DNA from: JBPOHE01 sp052035915
GTDB lineage: Bacteria; Pseudomonadota; Gammaproteobacteria; Chromatiales; Chromatiaceae
Assembly: GCA_052035915.1 (NCBI GenBank)
Contig: JBPOHE010000180.1
Location: forward strand, 1-6,006
Direction: 5' to 3'
DNA length: 6,006 bases
The notes under the pieces were generated by a model. The model had not been told where the DNA came from. It saw only the letters and a list, made by a program, of their open reading frames with translations, and ran no database searches. Made by a program: the position numbers and the translations under genes. Each line of letters starts with the position of its first letter. The stretch's first letter is position 1. Of this stretch, positions 5,705-6,006 are shown one piece after another.

Positions 5705-6006
5705 ATGTCCATCGAAGACGTTGCCACCTACATGAGGGATCTCGGACGCCGGGCCCGGGCCGCTTCCCGGGTCTTGGCGTCCGCCACCACCGCCGAGAAG
5801 AATCGTGCCCTCAACGCCATGGCCGCCGATCTGGAGGCCAATCGCGAGACCCTGATGACGGAAAACCGCCGGGACCTGGAGGCCGGGGCCGCCAAGGGAC
5901 TGGACGCGGCCATGCTGGATCGGTTGGCGCTGACGCCGGGACGTATCACCTCCATGATCGAGGGCCTCCACCAGGTGGAGGCCCTGCCCGATCCCGTGGG
6001 TGCCAT
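5705..6006 (+). CDS. proA: Gamma-glutamyl phosphate reductase (ProA), N-terminal part
   Basis: ProA reduces L-glutamyl-5-phosphate to glutamate-5-semialdehyde with NADPH, the second step of proline synthesis, in the cytosol. Only the first 100 residues are in the window; the gene runs off the right edge. The visible part reads MSIEDVATYMRDLGRRARAA, then ASATTAEKNRALNAMA, then LMTENRRDLEAGAAKGLDAA, then MLDRLALTPGRI. This is the typical ProA N-terminus (K/N-x-AL-x-MA, N-x-x-DL-x-A, DRL-x-L-x-x-x-RI). The catalytic cysteine lies beyond the window. GAGG at 5693-5696, eight bases before the ATG, is a good ribosome site. The 13-bp gap to holA implies co-transcription. ProA next to holA (and usually before nadD) is a known variant of this gene cluster. 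Confidence 0.95.
   Translation, partial: MSIEDVATYMRDLGRRARAASRVLASATTAEKNRALNAMAADLEANRETLMTENRRDLEAGAAKGLDAAMLDRLALTPGRITSMIEGLHQVEALPDPVGA

Overview
This window looks like a piece of a high-GC gammaproteobacterial chromosome. The core genes run leuS, lptE, holA, proA, all on the plus strand. The leuS-lptE-holA block is a classic gammaproteobacterial arrangement, and proA or nadD commonly follows it. Protein sequences and the strong G/C third-position bias would fit a Chromatiales-like (purple-sulfur-type) or related lineage, but that placement is inference.

Layout. Bases 1-161 hold the 3' end of a gene whose product resembles the C-terminal domain of 5'-nucleotidase-type metallophosphatases. 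It stops earlier than that domain normally does, exactly where a perfect 20-bp-stem palindrome (162-214) begins. Bases 241-609 (minus strand) encode an unrecognised acidic 122-residue protein in DNA that is clearly lower in GC than the rest. Its AT-rich upstream region (610-770) carries several dyads. A second hairpin repeat (772-852), with the same GTAGG...CCTAC ends as the first, closes this island-like segment. Bases 853-1164 lead to leuS and contain copy A of a roughly 124-bp palindromic element.

The core block follows. leuS (1165-3744, leucyl-tRNA synthetase) overlaps lptE (3741-4253, outer-membrane LPS-assembly lipoprotein) by 4 bp. A 379-bp non-coding gap containing copy B of the same palindromic element separates lptE from holA (4633-5691, DNA polymerase III delta subunit). 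proA (5705 to the window end, gamma-glutamyl phosphate reductase, partial) follows 13 bp after holA.

The core genes are linked by co-transcription rather than by a shared pathway: translation, outer-membrane biogenesis, replication clamp loading and proline synthesis. The least ordinary material is non-coding. The two diverged copies of the palindromic element lie upstream of leuS and of holA, in the same orientation. The low-GC orphan gene bracketed by two GTAGG-ended palindromes, next to a truncated gene, is also notable. I see no CRISPR array, tRNA, rRNA, transposase or defence system.
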